Position numbers and translations under genes: made by a program. 5,660 bases of DNA, taken from assembly GCA_012728505.1 (NCBI GenBank), contig JAAYEY010000167.1:1-5660 (forward strand). The letters run 5' to 3'. Source of the stretch: Synergistaceae bacterium (GTDB taxonomy: Bacteria > Synergistota > Synergistia > Synergistales > Synergistaceae). Below the pieces are notes generated by a model that saw only the letters and a program-made list of their open reading frames with translations, was not told the origin of the DNA and made no database searches. Shown one piece after another: positions 5,603 through 5,660 of the stretch (the stretch's first letter is position 1; each line of letters begins with the position of its first letter).

Positions 5603-5660
5603 TAGGCGGCGTGGACCTGGTTTCCCGCTCAAAGTCATGCGGGAAAGACGGTGGGGGTTG
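5580..5660 (-). CDS. C-terminal tail of an unidentified protein, partial
   Basis: A minus-strand reading frame enters from the right edge and ends at TGA (5580-5582), giving 26 codons. The peptide is proline- and charge-rich, with PSFPHDFERETRS followed by PPIVFPGRN at the very end, and looks more like a protein tail than random translation. I do not recognise the family. The stretch is about 62% GC, clearly richer than the genes to its left. The stop is 110 bases before the moaD-like start on the same strand, so the two may form one operon. Small MoaD proteins often sit beside tungsten or molybdenum enzymes such as aldehyde ferredoxin oxidoreductase, but nothing in these 26 residues proves that. 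A non-coding structured RNA is the alternative. Confidence 0.45.
   Translation of the reverse strand, partial: QPPPSFPHDFERETRSTPPIVFPGRN
5621..5646. repeat. Perfect 8-bp inverted repeat at the right edge
   Basis: TTTCCCGC (5621-5628) and GCGGGAAA (5639-5646) pair perfectly around a 10-base loop. The repeat lies inside the partial minus-strand reading frame. It has no T-tail, so it is not an evident terminator. Confidence 0.4.

Noticed and set aside
1..5660. Mobile element, CRISPR array, tRNA/rRNA gene or defence system
   Set aside because: No transposase, terminal repeats, regularly spaced repeats, cloverleaf or rRNA motifs were seen. All substantial coding space is accounted for by housekeeping genes.

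Overview
The window is an ordinary bacterial chromosomal segment of moderate GC content, densely packed with housekeeping genes. Strong AGGAGG-type ribosome sites, three TTG start codons and a lone MoaD-type sulfur carrier suggest an anaerobic bacterium, perhaps of the Synergistota or a Firmicutes-like lineage. That placement is a guess from style and gene order. Nothing in the window proves it.

Left and centre (1-3618, minus strand): a tight operon reads right to left as uvrC, ribD, ribE, ribB(A). uvrC encodes the nucleotide excision repair endonuclease. ribD, ribE and ribB(A) encode three riboflavin biosynthesis enzymes: the pyrimidine deaminase/reductase, riboflavin synthase, and 3,4-dihydroxy-2-butanone 4-phosphate synthase. 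The ribB(A) gene is cut by the left edge. uvrC/ribD overlap by 3 bases and ribD/ribE by 19, and ribE and ribB are 15 bases apart, so translational coupling is likely. No FMN riboswitch precedes the rib genes. The UvrC is unusually compact: the stretch of about 115 residues that normally links the UVR motif to the RNase H-like nuclease domain is missing, while all catalytic motifs remain.

Centre (3619-3706): an 88-base divergent gap holds the start signals of uvrC and cysS.

Right (3707-5660): cysS, a complete cysteinyl-tRNA synthetase gene on the plus strand, converges on a small minus-strand gene for a MoaD/ThiS-type ubiquitin-like sulfur carrier. A perfect 13-bp hairpin with T-runs on both sides separates them and should terminate both. 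Upstream of the sulfur carrier lies a 110-base gap. The right edge then carries a GC-rich minus-strand reading frame that looks like the C-terminal tail of another protein, overlapped by two inverted repeats.

I found no mobile element, CRISPR array, tRNA, rRNA or defence system. The points most worth a second look are the shortened UvrC, the uvrC-rib operon without a visible flavin switch, and the structured GC-rich right edge beside the sulfur carrier gene.
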